NCBI GenBank assembly: GCA_046154645.1
Contig: JBJXDZ010000010.1
Location: forward strand, 62,001 to 126,000
Source: Ga0077555 sp046154645
Lineage (GTDB): Bacteria; Pseudomonadota; Alphaproteobacteria; Rhizobiales; Hyphomicrobiaceae
DNA: 64,000 nt
Direction of reading: 5' to 3'
This document shows, one piece after another, positions 16,923-25,530 of the stretch. The notes below the pieces were generated by a model. It worked only from the letters and a program-made list of their open reading frames with translations. It was not told the DNA's origin and ran no database searches. Position 1 is the first letter of the stretch. Each line of letters begins with the position of its first letter. Made by a program: the position numbers and the translations under genes.

Positions 16923-18548
16923 TCAAACCTTCTCGCGGCGCTTCAGCGCTCGCAGATCGATCATGCCTGGAGCGGTCCGCGGATCGGCATGATCAGGGAA
17001 GATGCTGTGCTTCTGGATCTTCTGTGTTCCTGTCGTCGGCAAGTCGCGCGCGAACCAGATCCAGCCCGGTGCCTTGTAGTAAGCGAGCCGCTCGTGGCAC
17101 AGCGCAAACAGCCGCTCGGCCATGGCACGATCTGGCGTGCCCGATTTCAGCACGACACAGGCCAGCACCTCCTCCTCGCGCACCTCGTCCTTGACGGCCA
17201 TCACGGCCACCTGCAGCACGCGCTCGTCGGTCAGCAGGAGCGCCTCGATCTCGGCCGCGGCAATGTTCTCGCCGGAGCGGCGGATGATGTTCTTCTTGCG
17301 ATCGACAAAATGCAGCATGCCGTCGGCTGCCCGCGTGACCGTATCGCCAGTGTGAAACCATCCCCCCCGCCAGGCTTTCTCGGTCTCAGCGGGTTCCTTG
17401 AGATAGCCTGAGAACGCCCCGCGCCGCGGGGTTGCCGCCGAGTGGCGTAGGACCATCTCGCCGGGCTCGCCGTCGGCTACGTCTCGATCGTCGGTGTCAA
17501 CGACGCGGACGTCGACGCCGGGAAACTGCCGTCCGAACGCGCGCGTGCCGACCTGCCGTGGCTCCACCGTATCGCCAAGCACGCGCACCATCTCGGTCAT
17601 GCCCCATACCTCGAGCAGCGGAAACCCGAACCGCGCCTCGAACGCCGCATGCAACTGCGGCTCGACACCGGCGCCGAAACCGAAGCGCACCTGATGGGCG
17701 CGATCCACACCGGAAGGCTCGCGCTTCAGCAGCATCTGGATGACGACGCCGAGATAGTGGATGATCGTCGCCCGGGTCTCGATCACCTCGCTCCACCAGC
17801 GCTCGGGATGGAAACGATCAGGCTGGATCTGGCAATTGCCGGTGAGCACGGCGCCGAGCAACGACACGATACCGGAGTTGCAGTGATAGAGCGGCAAAGG
17901 GTTATAGATCCGTTCTGCCCTGTGTCGCAGCTGTGCCCGCCCCGGCAGCGTCACATAGCGCGCTGCCGATGCCACCTCGTAGCCATGTGAGATGATGCAG
18001 CCTTTGGGGCGTCCCGTGGTACCCGACGTGTACAGGATCTGCGCCTCCGTCAGCGGCGTAATCGGCTCAGCTGACTTAGGCACCTGCGGCGCTGGTGGCG
18101 CGCCGCCGTGCTCGATGAGCTGCACTGGCGGCTTGTGTGCGCTCAGGGCCAGGGCGGCTTCTACGTGCGCCTGCCGCGCCGCGATCGTCAGCAGCAACTG
18201 CGGTTCGCAGTGTTCCAGCAGATAAGCGATTTCGGCGGGCCGGTAGTCGGGATTGACCGGCACGCACGAGGCGCCGAGGCTGTTCAGCGCCAACCGATGC
18301 AGCACATGCTCGGGCCGGTTCTCGAGCAGCAGGGCCACGCGATGGCCAGGCCCGTAACCCGCCTCCCGATAGGCCGCGATCAGCCGCTGCACTTCGGTGT
18401 CGGCCGCCGCATACGTGAGCTCGAGCCCGTCGGGGTGATAGGCCCGTCCGGGATTGGCGGGAATAGCCAGGAACGGCCGCGCGCCATGTGTCGCCACCGC
18501 TGCAGTCCAGATCTCGCCGATCGTCTCCTGATCGCGGATATCCGTCAT
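16923..18548 (-). CDS. AMP-binding acyl-CoA ligase (crotonobetaine/carnitine-CoA ligase-like)
   Basis: Activates a carboxylic acid with ATP and CoA by way of an acyl-adenylate. The 541-aa protein has the P-loop-like YTSGTTGRPKGC, the adenylate-binding EVWGMTEM, and the hinge HTGDTVTRAADGMLHFVDRKKNIIRRSGENI. Near the C-terminus the lysine of TGTQKIQKH aligns with the catalytic lysine. Family III CoA-transferases and SDR proteins are frequent partners, and an SDR gene follows 26 bases downstream. The substrate is not determined. Confidence 0.88.
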   Translation of the reverse strand: MTDIRDQETIGEIWTAAVATHGARPFLAIPANPGRAYHPDGLELTYAAADTEVQRLIAAYREAGYGPGHRVALLLENRPEHVLHRLALNSLGASCVPVNPDYRPAEIAYLLEHCEPQLLLTIAARQAHVEAALALSAHKPPVQLIEHGGAPPAPQVPKSAEPITPLTEAQILYTSGTTGRPKGCIISHGYEVASAARYVTLPGRAQLRHRAERIYNPLPLYHCNSGIVSLLGAVLTGNCQIQPDRFHPERWWSEVIETRATIIHYLGVVIQMLLKREPSGVDRAHQVRFGFGAGVEPQLHAAFEARFGFPLLEVWGMTEMVRVLGDTVEPRQVGTRAFGRQFPGVDVRVVDTDDRDVADGEPGEMVLRHSAATPRRGAFSGYLKEPAETEKAWRGGWFHTGDTVTRAADGMLHFVDRKKNIIRRSGENIAAAEIEALLLTDERVLQVAVMAVKDEVREEEVLACVVLKSGTPDRAMAERLFALCHERLAYYKAPGWIWFARDLPTTGTQKIQKHSIFPDHADPRTAPGMIDLRALKRREKV

Positions 18549-18701
18549 TCCGCCTGCTCCGTCGCGCCTCAGCTGGCACCACAGTAATCCACCCGACCGC
18601 CCTCGGTCACGTGCTCAGACCGCCACGCACCGCACTGGCTTTTCGCCGCGGTTTGTGGTGTGGAGTGCGCACCTTTCCTTCATCGCGCAGCGAGGCGCCC
18701 C

Positions 18702-19568
18702 GTGACCCCGCCCACCATCATCACCGAGGCCCGTGACCTGTTGCAGCGCTACGACGTGCTGCTGTGCGACATCTGGGGCGTGGTGCACGACGGCCAACGC
18801 GCTTTCGACGCCGCCAATGACGCACTGACCCGCTTTCGCGCGGGGGGTGGAACTGTCGTGCTGGTCTCCAACGCCCCCTCGCCTTCCGATGCCGTCGCCC
18901 GCGTCCTCGACGACCGGGCGGTGCTGCGCAGCGCCTGGGACCGCATTGTTTCGTCAGGTGACCTGGCGCTCAGTCATATCCGCGCCAAGGGCTATCAGCG
19001 GCTGCATCAGATTGGTCCGCTGCGTCGCGATCGCGGCTTCTTCGATGCCCTGCCCGGCCCATCTGTTGCCATTGCCGAGGCCGAAGCCATCGCCTGCACC
19101 GGTCTCGTCGATGATCGCCGCGAAAAGGCCGAGGACTATCTCCCCACGCTGCAGGCCGCGCGCCAGCGCCGACTGCCGTTCGTGTGCGCCAATCCGGATC
19201 TGCACGTCCACGTCGGTGCCGACCTCCTCGAATGTGCCGGCGCCATCGCCACGCTGTACGCCGGCCTCGGCGGCGACGTCGTCTGGGCCGGCAAGCCGCA
19301 CCCGGTCGCCTACGCCAAGGCCCTTGATGTGGCTGCCGAGTTGCGCGGGGGGCCGGTGCCGCGCCGTCGTGTGTTGGCGATCGGCGATTCTGTGCGCACC
19401 GATCTGGCAGCAGCGGCCGGGGCCGGTGTCGACGCGCTCTTCATCGCCTCCGGCATCCATCGCGACGAGGCGATGAATGGCGCCGACATCGATACCATGC
19501 GCCTCGCCAATTTGCTTTCTGGCGATGCCCCGCCCGTGATCGGCTCAGCCTCCGCGCTACGCTGGTGA
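18702..19568 (+). CDS. HAD-superfamily hydrolase, class IIA (TIGR01459-like)
   Basis: The 288-aa phosphatase-like protein carries HAD motif I as LLCDIWGVVHDG, motif II as VVLVSNAP, and the later motifs as WAGKPHPVAYAKAL and AIGDSVRTDLAAAAGAG. It belongs to the NagD/PGP-like IIA group common in alphaproteobacteria, where the substrate is unsettled. The start is GTG 18702, with GAGG six bases upstream; an in-frame ATG at 18660 lacks such a site. It is divergent from the acyl-CoA ligase. Confidence 0.85.
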   Translation: MTPPTIITEARDLLQRYDVLLCDIWGVVHDGQRAFDAANDALTRFRAGGGTVVLVSNAPSPSDAVARVLDDRAVLRSAWDRIVSSGDLALSHIRAKGYQRLHQIGPLRRDRGFFDALPGPSVAIAEAEAIACTGLVDDRREKAEDYLPTLQAARQRRLPFVCANPDLHVHVGADLLECAGAIATLYAGLGGDVVWAGKPHPVAYAKALDVAAELRGGPVPRRRVLAIGDSVRTDLAAAAGAGVDALFIASGIHRDEAMNGADIDTMRLANLLSGDAPPVIGSASALRW

Positions 19569-19820
19569 ACGCCGCCTGTGCCGGCGCCGCCACACTCTGA
19601 ACAGCCTCCGCTTATGCTCAACACGGTCTATCTTTTACCCGCAATTGCAGCGTGTTAGCGTCTCCCTCGGAATGGGTTTCTGGCGCGCACGTCAAGCGCG
19701 GAATGAACGGCAGATGAATGCGGTTTCGGGCCGCCGTTCAGCTTGCAGCCGCCAGACTGCCCCAGTCTAGTGTGGGATGGAGGCGCTTCGGCGAGCGCAC
19801 TGCGCCAGGAGGTTAACCCC

Positions 19821-20363
19821 GTGAGAGCAACCATGAAAGCGACCACGCTGGCAGCAGGCGTACTTGCTGCAGCCCTATCAGCCGGCACCACGACAACGTC
19901 GGCAGCCGATCTCGACTACGGCCGCCTGCCCGACCGTTATTCCGGCGCCTACGAGGATCCGCGCTATCGCGACCTCTACGGCCCGGATGAGAAATACAGC
20001 CACCCGCAGCACTATCATCGCCCGGCACCGCCCCATATTCCGCTGCCGCCAGCGACTGTCTATCGCGACCACGACATCTATCGGCCCCATCCGCAGGCCC
20101 GCCGCTACAGCGAGGCCTGCGTGCCCCGCGAGGAGGTGCGCCGCCGCCTGATCGATGAAGGCTGGCGCGATTTCCACGATCCGGAATTGCGCAACGGCAC
20201 CGCCCGCATCAAGGCCCGGCGCGGCAGTGGCGATCTCTATGATCTGCAGCTGGATCGCTGCACCGGCGAGATCATCAATGCCGATCTCATTCGGCGCGGT
20301 GGCTACGGCCCGTACGCCCAGGACCACGGCCCCCGGTATTATCCGGGTCAGCGCCCCTACTGA
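19821..20363 (+). CDS. Secreted Tyr/His/Pro-rich protein with PepSY-like C-terminus
   Basis: A 180-aa exported protein of unknown role. A signal peptide (MKATTLAAGVLAAALSAG) is followed by a low-complexity region rich in Tyr, Arg, His and Pro. The C-terminal 70 residues (VPREEVRRRLIDEGW to LQLDRCTGEII) resemble PepSY-like domains of rhizobial periplasmic proteins. The start is GTG 19821, preceded at eight bases by AGGAGG, the best ribosome site in this area; ATG 19833 would begin exactly at the signal peptide. The 252-base gap before it shows nothing else. Confidence 0.75.
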   Translation: MRATMKATTLAAGVLAAALSAGTTTTSAADLDYGRLPDRYSGAYEDPRYRDLYGPDEKYSHPQHYHRPAPPHIPLPPATVYRDHDIYRPHPQARRYSEACVPREEVRRRLIDEGWRDFHDPELRNGTARIKARRGSGDLYDLQLDRCTGEIINADLIRRGGYGPYAQDHGPRYYPGQRPY

Positions 20364-20480
20364 GCCAAGCATATCGGCAATCCAAGGTCCTCGCGAAATC
20401 TGCTAGTGTCGGGGTGCGGTGCGACGAGTCGCAACCGCACCCTTTTTCATGTGCCGCGACGACATGCCGGGAGCCGACCG

Positions 20481-21518
20481 ATGGCCGCCAATGCCCAAGC
20501 TGCCGATCTGGAAACCGCCACTGCGGGCCTGCAGGACTTGCGCCCGACCACATTCAATCTGGTCACCCTGGCCCGCAATCCCGTGCCGAGCGGCGGGGTC
20601 GTTGGCAGCTTTGCCGGCCATGATGGCGTGGCGTTGCGTTTTGCCCGTTGGGAGGCGACGCGTGGCCCCCGTCGCGGCACCGCCTGCGTTTTCAGTGGTC
20701 GCACCGAGTTCATCGAGAAATACTTCGAGACCATCGCCGATCTGCGCCGTCGCGGCTTTGCCGTTGCCATTTTCGACTGGCGCGGCCAGGGCGGCTCGGA
20801 GCGCCTGCTGCCCAACAGGCGTAAAGGTCATGTCGTAAACTTCGCCGACTACGATGCCGATCTGACCCGCTTCATGAAGGACGTCGTGCTGCCCGATTGC
20901 CCGCCACCCTATATCGCGCTGGCACACTCGATGGGCGGCAACATCCTGCTGCGTAACGCCACCGTCGCCGGTTCCTGGTTCGACCGCATGGTGCTGTCGG
21001 CGCCGATGGTCGCTTTTCACGATGACAAGATCGGCTTTCCGCAAGGCTTGGCGCGGCTCTATGCGAGCACCTTGGGCTTGGGCTTGCTGCCGACCAGCCG
21101 CCGCTATGTCATGGGCGGCGGTCCGGCCCCCGAGGAAGCCAGCGATTTCGACAGCAATCCGCTGACTTCGGATCTCGAGCGCTTCATGCGCAACCGCCAG
21201 ATGCTGGAGCAGGCGCCGCATCTGGCCCTCGGCGCACCGACCGTCGGCTGGCTGCGCGCCGCCTACAAGTCCATCGCGATGCTTAACGATCCCATCTATC
21301 CGAGCCAGGTTCGCGTGCCGTTGCTCATGGTTGGCGCGGGCGATGATCGCATCGTCTCGTCGCTGGCCATCGAGCAGTTCGCCGCGCGCCTCAAGGTCGG
21401 CGCCCGCGTGGTCATCGCCGGCTCGCGCCACGAAATCCTGCAGGAGCGCGACGACATTCGCCAGCGCTTCTGGGCCGCCTTCGATGCGTACTTGGGCGTC
21501 GGCAGCGCGGCAGCGTGA
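20481..21518 (+). CDS. Alpha/beta hydrolase (lysophospholipase / monoacylglycerol lipase type)
   Basis: The 345-aa protein is a serine hydrolase of the PldB-like group. It has the oxyanion segment FSGRTEFIEKYFE, the DWRGQGGSER motif typical of these lipases, the nucleophile elbow AHSMGGN, an Asp in GAGDDRIV and His in SRHEIL, which complete the catalytic triad. The ATG at 20481 has GGGAG eight bases upstream; the open frame begins at 20406. It runs convergently into hisN, 7 bases away. Confidence 0.85.
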   Translation: MAANAQAADLETATAGLQDLRPTTFNLVTLARNPVPSGGVVGSFAGHDGVALRFARWEATRGPRRGTACVFSGRTEFIEKYFETIADLRRRGFAVAIFDWRGQGGSERLLPNRRKGHVVNFADYDADLTRFMKDVVLPDCPPPYIALAHSMGGNILLRNATVAGSWFDRMVLSAPMVAFHDDKIGFPQGLARLYASTLGLGLLPTSRRYVMGGGPAPEEASDFDSNPLTSDLERFMRNRQMLEQAPHLALGAPTVGWLRAAYKSIAMLNDPIYPSQVRVPLLMVGAGDDRIVSSLAIEQFAARLKVGARVVIAGSRHEILQERDDIRQRFWAAFDAYLGVGSAAA

Positions 21519-21525
21519 GCGCCAC

Positions 21526-22353
21526 CTACCCTCGCTTAATCAGCTTCAGTGCGGCTTCGTGCAGCGTTGCGTCGCCGGTGGCGAGGATGCGGCCGCCGCC
21601 CTCGGCCGGGCCGCCGTCCCAGGTGGTGACCCGCCCGCCCGCCTGCTCGATGATCGGGATCAGCGCTACGATGTCGTAGGGCTTGAGCCCGCACTCGACG
21701 ATGATGTCGATGTGGCCTGCAGCCAGCAGGCAATAGCCGTAACAGTCGCCGCCGTAGCGGGTCAGGCGCGCCTTGCCCTTGAGCGCCGTGAAGACGTCGG
21801 TCTCGAGACCCTTGGCCAGCAGGTCCGGGCTCGTCGTCGCCAGCGACGCCTCATCCAGCCGCTTGCAGGCGCGCGTCGCGATGCGCTTCGTCTTGCCGGA
21901 AGACAGCCGCCACTGCGCACCCTTGCCGTCGGCCCAGATGCGCTCGCCTGTGAACGGCTGGTCCATCATGCCCAGCACAGCCCGCTCGCCATGCTTGAGG
22001 CCGATCAAGGTGCCCCAAAGTGGCGTTCCCGTGATGAAAGCCTTGGTGCCGTCGATCGGGTCAATCACCCACTGCCACGGTGAATCACCCGCCTGTGCGC
22101 CGTATTCTTCGCCGAGGATGCCGTGGTCGGGGTGCGCCTTGGCCAGATACTTGCGGATGGCGCGCTCGGCCGCCTTGTCCGCTGCCGTGACGGGATCGAG
22201 GGGTTTGCCCGCCGCCGCCTTGTTCTCGATATCGATGGGCTTCCTGAAGTACGGCAAGATGACCTTGGCAGAGGCATCAGCCAGCGAATGCGCCGTTTCC
22301 AGCAGCGGCCTCAAGTTGAGGCGAGGGTTATCGATCACGAAACCGGTCTCCAT
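21526..22353 (-). CDS. hisN: Inositol-monophosphatase-family histidinol-phosphatase
   Basis: A Mg-dependent phosphatase; in bacteria lacking HisB phosphatase this type hydrolyses L-histidinol phosphate in histidine synthesis. Metal-binding signatures are ILGEEYG, WVIDPIDGTKAF and GGDCYGYCLLAAGHIDI. The sequence is closer to HisN-type enzymes than to SuhB. The start is uncertain: ATG 22353 gives 275 aa, while ATG 22365 or 22380 are also in frame and none has a strong ribosome site. It is not beside other his genes. Confidence 0.82.
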   Translation of the reverse strand: METGFVIDNPRLNLRPLLETAHSLADASAKVILPYFRKPIDIENKAAAGKPLDPVTAADKAAERAIRKYLAKAHPDHGILGEEYGAQAGDSPWQWVIDPIDGTKAFITGTPLWGTLIGLKHGERAVLGMMDQPFTGERIWADGKGAQWRLSSGKTKRIATRACKRLDEASLATTSPDLLAKGLETDVFTALKGKARLTRYGGDCYGYCLLAAGHIDIIVECGLKPYDIVALIPIIEQAGGRVTTWDGGPAEGGGRILATGDATLHEAALKLIKRG

Positions 22354-22510
22354 CCAAGCCAACATCTGAACTGAGGGCATCGCAGTGTGGCGGCTGCGCC
22401 ACGTTGCTCTGTGAACGTGCAGGAATTCGCCCAAGTTGCGCTCCCAGCCCTTGCACGATTCCGCGAATAAGCACATCTCCCGGTATGTGGCCCAAGTAGC
22501 TTAGCTGCTT

Positions 22511-22576
22511 CGCCCACAGCCCACCTTGGGCGTTTCCTCCCTAGACTTGGGCCGTTCGCATGAGCGGCCCTTTTTT
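22511..22576 (+). terminator. Tandem hairpins ending in a T run on the plus strand, no assigned gene
   Basis: A hairpin CGCCCA/TGGGCG (22511-22532) is followed by a second stem GGGCCG/CGGCCC (22549-22570) and six T. Both flanking genes (hisN and the FetB-like gene) run on the minus strand, so neither uses a plus-strand terminator. The 22354-22510 stretch may encode a short plus-strand RNA or carry a long antisense transcript. No frame or clear promoter was found. Confidence 0.55.
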
Positions 22577-22589
22577 CGTCGGCGATCCT

Positions 22590-23390
22590 TCAGCGTGGTG
22601 ACATCCGGTCGAGCCGCAATCGCGCCCGCTCGTCGACGACCAATCGCACGCTGCCGAAGGCTGCAGCCGCTGCCGCCAGCGCCGATGAGCCTGCGATCAC
22701 GAACATGATCATGATCTGATACTTCGCCGCCTCGACGGGATCGACGCCCGAGAGGATCTGTCCCGTCATCATGCCAGGCAGCGTCACCAGGCCCGACACG
22801 GCCATCGAATTGAGCATCGGCATCAGCGCCGTCGTCAGCGCGCGCCGCACGATACCCTGGAAAGCCGCAAGCGGTTTGTGGCCCATGGCGAGCCGCGCCT
22901 CGATGCCGGCCCGCTCGGTATGGGCCGCCGTGGTCAGTGTTTCCAGCACCAGTGCCACCGCAGTTAACGCATTGCCGAGGATCATGCCGAGAATCGGCAG
23001 GAAGACGCGCGGCGCGTACCAGGGCTCGGAGCCGATCACGGCCGTGGTGACATAGAGCGTCGACAGCAAGCCGACGGCAAGCAGCGTTGCGCTGCCAAGC
23101 GCCAGCGCTCCGGGACCCTTGATGCGGTGCGTCTGCCGCGCGAGCGATTCCCAGCCCGCGACGCCGATCATGACCAAGGCAATCAACATCGTCCACAGCG
23201 GTGACGATTGTTGGAACACCAGCTTCAAGACGAAGCCAATCGCTGCCAGCTGCACCACCATGCGCAAGGCCGCAACGATCAATCGCCGCTCGATGCCCAG
23301 CCCATAGACGACCGACAGCACGCCGTTCGCCAACACGAACACCGCCGCCAGAATGAGGTCGGCCATCGACAGCGGCACAAGCGTACTCAT
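22590..23390 (-). CDS. FetB/YbbM-like (UPF0014) membrane permease without an adjacent ATPase
   Basis: The 266-aa protein has about seven hydrophobic segments. The family signature is visible as ERRLIVAALRMVVQL near the N-terminus, ALRMG-like ERAGIEARLAMG, and LPGMMTGQILSGVDP. E. coli FetB is the permease of a putative iron exporter and is paired with ATPase FetA; no ATPase gene is adjacent here. Its ATG overlaps the stop of the DUF1116 gene by four bases (ATGA), so it is translationally coupled to that metabolic gene, an unusual partnership. Confidence 0.8.
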   Translation of the reverse strand: MSTLVPLSMADLILAAVFVLANGVLSVVYGLGIERRLIVAALRMVVQLAAIGFVLKLVFQQSSPLWTMLIALVMIGVAGWESLARQTHRIKGPGALALGSATLLAVGLLSTLYVTTAVIGSEPWYAPRVFLPILGMILGNALTAVALVLETLTTAAHTERAGIEARLAMGHKPLAAFQGIVRRALTTALMPMLNSMAVSGLVTLPGMMTGQILSGVDPVEAAKYQIMIMFVIAGSSALAAAAAAFGSVRLVVDERARLRLDRMSPR

Positions 23391-24661
23391 GCTGCACCGA
23401 CGGAGGTCGCGAAGGCCAGCAGCGCCGCCTCGAAGCAGGCGAGCGGCGCCTTCACGATACCGGCGCCGACTTGGCCCACGCCCGGTTTTCGATGCGCGAT
23501 ACCGGTGTTGATGGTCGGCGCGATGCCGGTCTCGACGACGCGGCGGATATCAATCCCGGTCGGCACACCCGCATTATCGATGGCCGGAATGGTCCACTCG
23601 GGATTGAGCTGCCACGTGATCTCGCCCATCGAGCGCGTGAAGACGGCGGCGTCCGATGCCCGTCCCGCGCCGACGAAACCGACGACTGCCGGTGCTGCGG
23701 CCATGGCGAAGCCACCAAGGCCGATGGTTTCCACGATGGCCGAGTCACCCATGTCCGGATTGGCATCAGCCTCGGTGAAGCCCGGGAAGTTCAGGCCTTG
23801 CGGCATCTCCACCGGCGCCGTGAACCAGGCGTTGCCGGTGCCGGAGACGCGCACGCCGAAGTCGGTGCCATTGCGGCAGAGCGCGGTGACGATCGATGAA
23901 AAAGGAATATCGCGCGCCGGATCAGTCATGGCCTTGCCCATGGCCATGGCGATGTTGAGGAAGAACTGGTCATTGCGGCCGATGAAGGCGAGACACTCCG
24001 CCAGCGCGGCGGTGTCGGTAGCGGTGCGTGCCAGCGCGGGGGCCAGTTGGCGCAGCAACAAGCTCGAGCAGCCAACGTTGCGCTGGTGCATCTCGTCGCC
24101 CATGCCGAGGCCGCGCGCGATGATCGGCTTCAGCGGAATGCCGCCCATCTCGCGCAGTGCTTTGCCCATCGACGGGCCAAGCACGTCGCGCAACCAGGCG
24201 AGTCGCGTCAGCACTTCGGCATCGTTGCCGCCAAAACGCATCACCTTGCCGAGGCCCTCGTTGATGGCGCAGTAGGCGCGATTGCCGAAGGCACGGTTTT
24301 CGACCACCAGCAGCGGTTGCGACAGCGTCGTCATGCCTGTCATCGGCCCGACAGCGCCGAAATCGTGGTTGGGCAGAAACGTGAAGGCACCGGCTGCGGC
24401 CTTGGCTTCGGCATCGGCCAGATTGCGCGCCCAGCCCTCGAACACGGCGATGCCCATCACGGCGCCGCGCATCGGCCCGCACATGCGCACCCAATCCACC
24501 GGCGGTCCCGCATGCAGGATCATGCCTGGCTTCAATGCAGGGATCGCAGTTGCGGCAGGGATCACATCTACCAGCACCGGATCACCCGTGAGGATGCGCC
24601 GCACCGTCTCCGTGTTGGCCGCCGCAATACGTGCCGCGAGATCTGCGCTGGTCACACTCAA
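23387..24661 (-). CDS. DUF1116 protein (YlbE/AllG-like)
   Basis: A 424-aa protein of the DUF1116 family. E. coli YlbE is regarded as a subunit (AllG) of oxamate carbamoyltransferase, acting with FdrA (AllF) and YlbF (AllH) in anaerobic allantoin breakdown. Conserved stretches include PVDWVRMCGPMRGA, FLPNHDFGAVGPMTG, RFGGND, RGLGMGDEMHQRN and LCRNGTDFGV. The likely start is TTG 24661, overlapping the stop of the upstream FdrA-tail gene (TTGA); GTG 24655 is possible. Its end overlaps the FetB-like gene. A second carbamoyl-transfer subunit with a full FdrA domain is not seen nearby. Confidence 0.85.
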   Translation of the reverse strand: MSVTSADLAARIAAANTETVRRILTGDPVLVDVIPAATAIPALKPGMILHAGPPVDWVRMCGPMRGAVMGIAVFEGWARNLADAEAKAAAGAFTFLPNHDFGAVGPMTGMTTLSQPLLVVENRAFGNRAYCAINEGLGKVMRFGGNDAEVLTRLAWLRDVLGPSMGKALREMGGIPLKPIIARGLGMGDEMHQRNVGCSSLLLRQLAPALARTATDTAALAECLAFIGRNDQFFLNIAMAMGKAMTDPARDIPFSSIVTALCRNGTDFGVRVSGTGNAWFTAPVEMPQGLNFPGFTEADANPDMGDSAIVETIGLGGFAMAAAPAVVGFVGAGRASDAAVFTRSMGEITWQLNPEWTIPAIDNAGVPTGIDIRRVVETGIAPTINTGIAHRKPGVGQVGAGIVKAPLACFEAALLAFATSVGAA

Positions 24662-24837
24662 GATCCCAGTACTCCAAGCAGTCGCGCCAGCTTGGTGTCA
24701 CCGCGCGCTGGCGGCACCCATGCGACGTGCACCACCGGGGCACCCGCCGATTCCAGCTCGCGCGCGAAACCTTCGAGGCCGACATTGATCACTTTCGGCG
24801 GCCCCGCGAGGAGCGCTAGGCCCGGCTTCGTGTCCAT
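24658..24837 (-). CDS. Mini protein equal to the FdrA C-terminal segment (59 aa)
   Basis: A 59-codon frame from ATG 24837 reads through the stretch KVINVGLEGFA, then PVVHVAWVPPARGDTKLARLL. This is the short terminal segment of FdrA, normally fused behind succinyl-CoA-ligase-like domains in a protein of about 500 aa. Here it is free-standing and ends four bases into the DUF1116 gene, so the two are translationally coupled. Stand-alone FdrA-tail proteins next to DUF1116 are known in other genomes. No strong ribosome site is visible (only GGGAC upstream). It is easily missed because of its size. Confidence 0.75.
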   Translation of the reverse strand: MDTKPGLALLAGPPKVINVGLEGFARELESAGAPVVHVAWVPPARGDTKLARLLGVLGS

Positions 24838-24898
24838 AGTTGATGTCCCAACAGCAGGTGTCGTCGCCAGCAGCGGCTACCCTTAGATTCTCATGGAT

Positions 24899-25474
24899 TC
24901 ACCCGACCCGCGGCGTATCCCGATAGATCGCGGTGAGCGGGATTGCACCACCGAGCGCGTCCAGCAGCAGCGCTTCTGCAAGCGACGTGAGCTTGGCGCC
25001 TTGCCAACCCGAGGCACGGTCATGTCGCGTTACCAGCACGCTCTTCTGCGACACCGTCACATAGTGTTGCAGGTTGGGGATGCTGGCGTAAACCTTGCGG
25101 CGCCAAGCTTGATCAGCGGCGTCGTTACTGGGTGAGAGCACCTCGAACAGCACCAGCGCTTCATCGGAAACGGACTGTCCTGTGCCAGCATTGGCCTTCA
25201 CCATCACATCGGGCTGCGGCAGGCTGCGCGGCGATATGGGGACGCGCGTGCCAACGCCGATCAAGGGGATCCATGATGCCCGATTTGCCCGGCGCAGGGT
25301 ATCGAGGGTGACAAGGATATTGGTGGCAATGATCTGATGGAAGTCCGTCGGCGTGGCATTCATGACCGGCTGTCCCTCGATCAGCTCCCAACGCTCATCA
25401 TCGGGGCGCTCGGCGGTGAAAGCCAAGAACTCCTCGATCGTCATTTGGTCCTCGATGGCGAGCTGTACGGGCAT
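24899..25474 (-). CDS. Uma2-family (DUF820) putative PD-(D/E)XK endonuclease
   Basis: The 191-aa protein starts with the family pattern MTIEEFLAF and WELIEGQPVMNATPTDFHQ. It continues with PQPDVMVKA and LFEVLSPSNDAAD, which supply the Asp and Glu of the nuclease-like core. YVTVSQKSVLVT replaces the usual YWIVDP--- strand region. Uma2 proteins are abundant in cyanobacteria and scattered in other bacteria; their biological role is unknown. The ATG at 25474 has GGAG seven bases upstream. It lies 61 bases before the FdrA-tail gene but is not obviously related to it. Confidence 0.85.
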   Translation of the reverse strand: MPVQLAIEDQMTIEEFLAFTAERPDDERWELIEGQPVMNATPTDFHQIIATNILVTLDTLRRANRASWIPLIGVGTRVPISPRSLPQPDVMVKANAGTGQSVSDEALVLFEVLSPSNDAADQAWRRKVYASIPNLQHYVTVSQKSVLVTRHDRASGWQGAKLTSLAEALLLDALGGAIPLTAIYRDTPRVG

Positions 25475-25530
25475 CGCCGGTCTCCCTTGCTGGAGGGTCT
25501 CGATTGGAGATTACCACACGCCGCCTCGAT

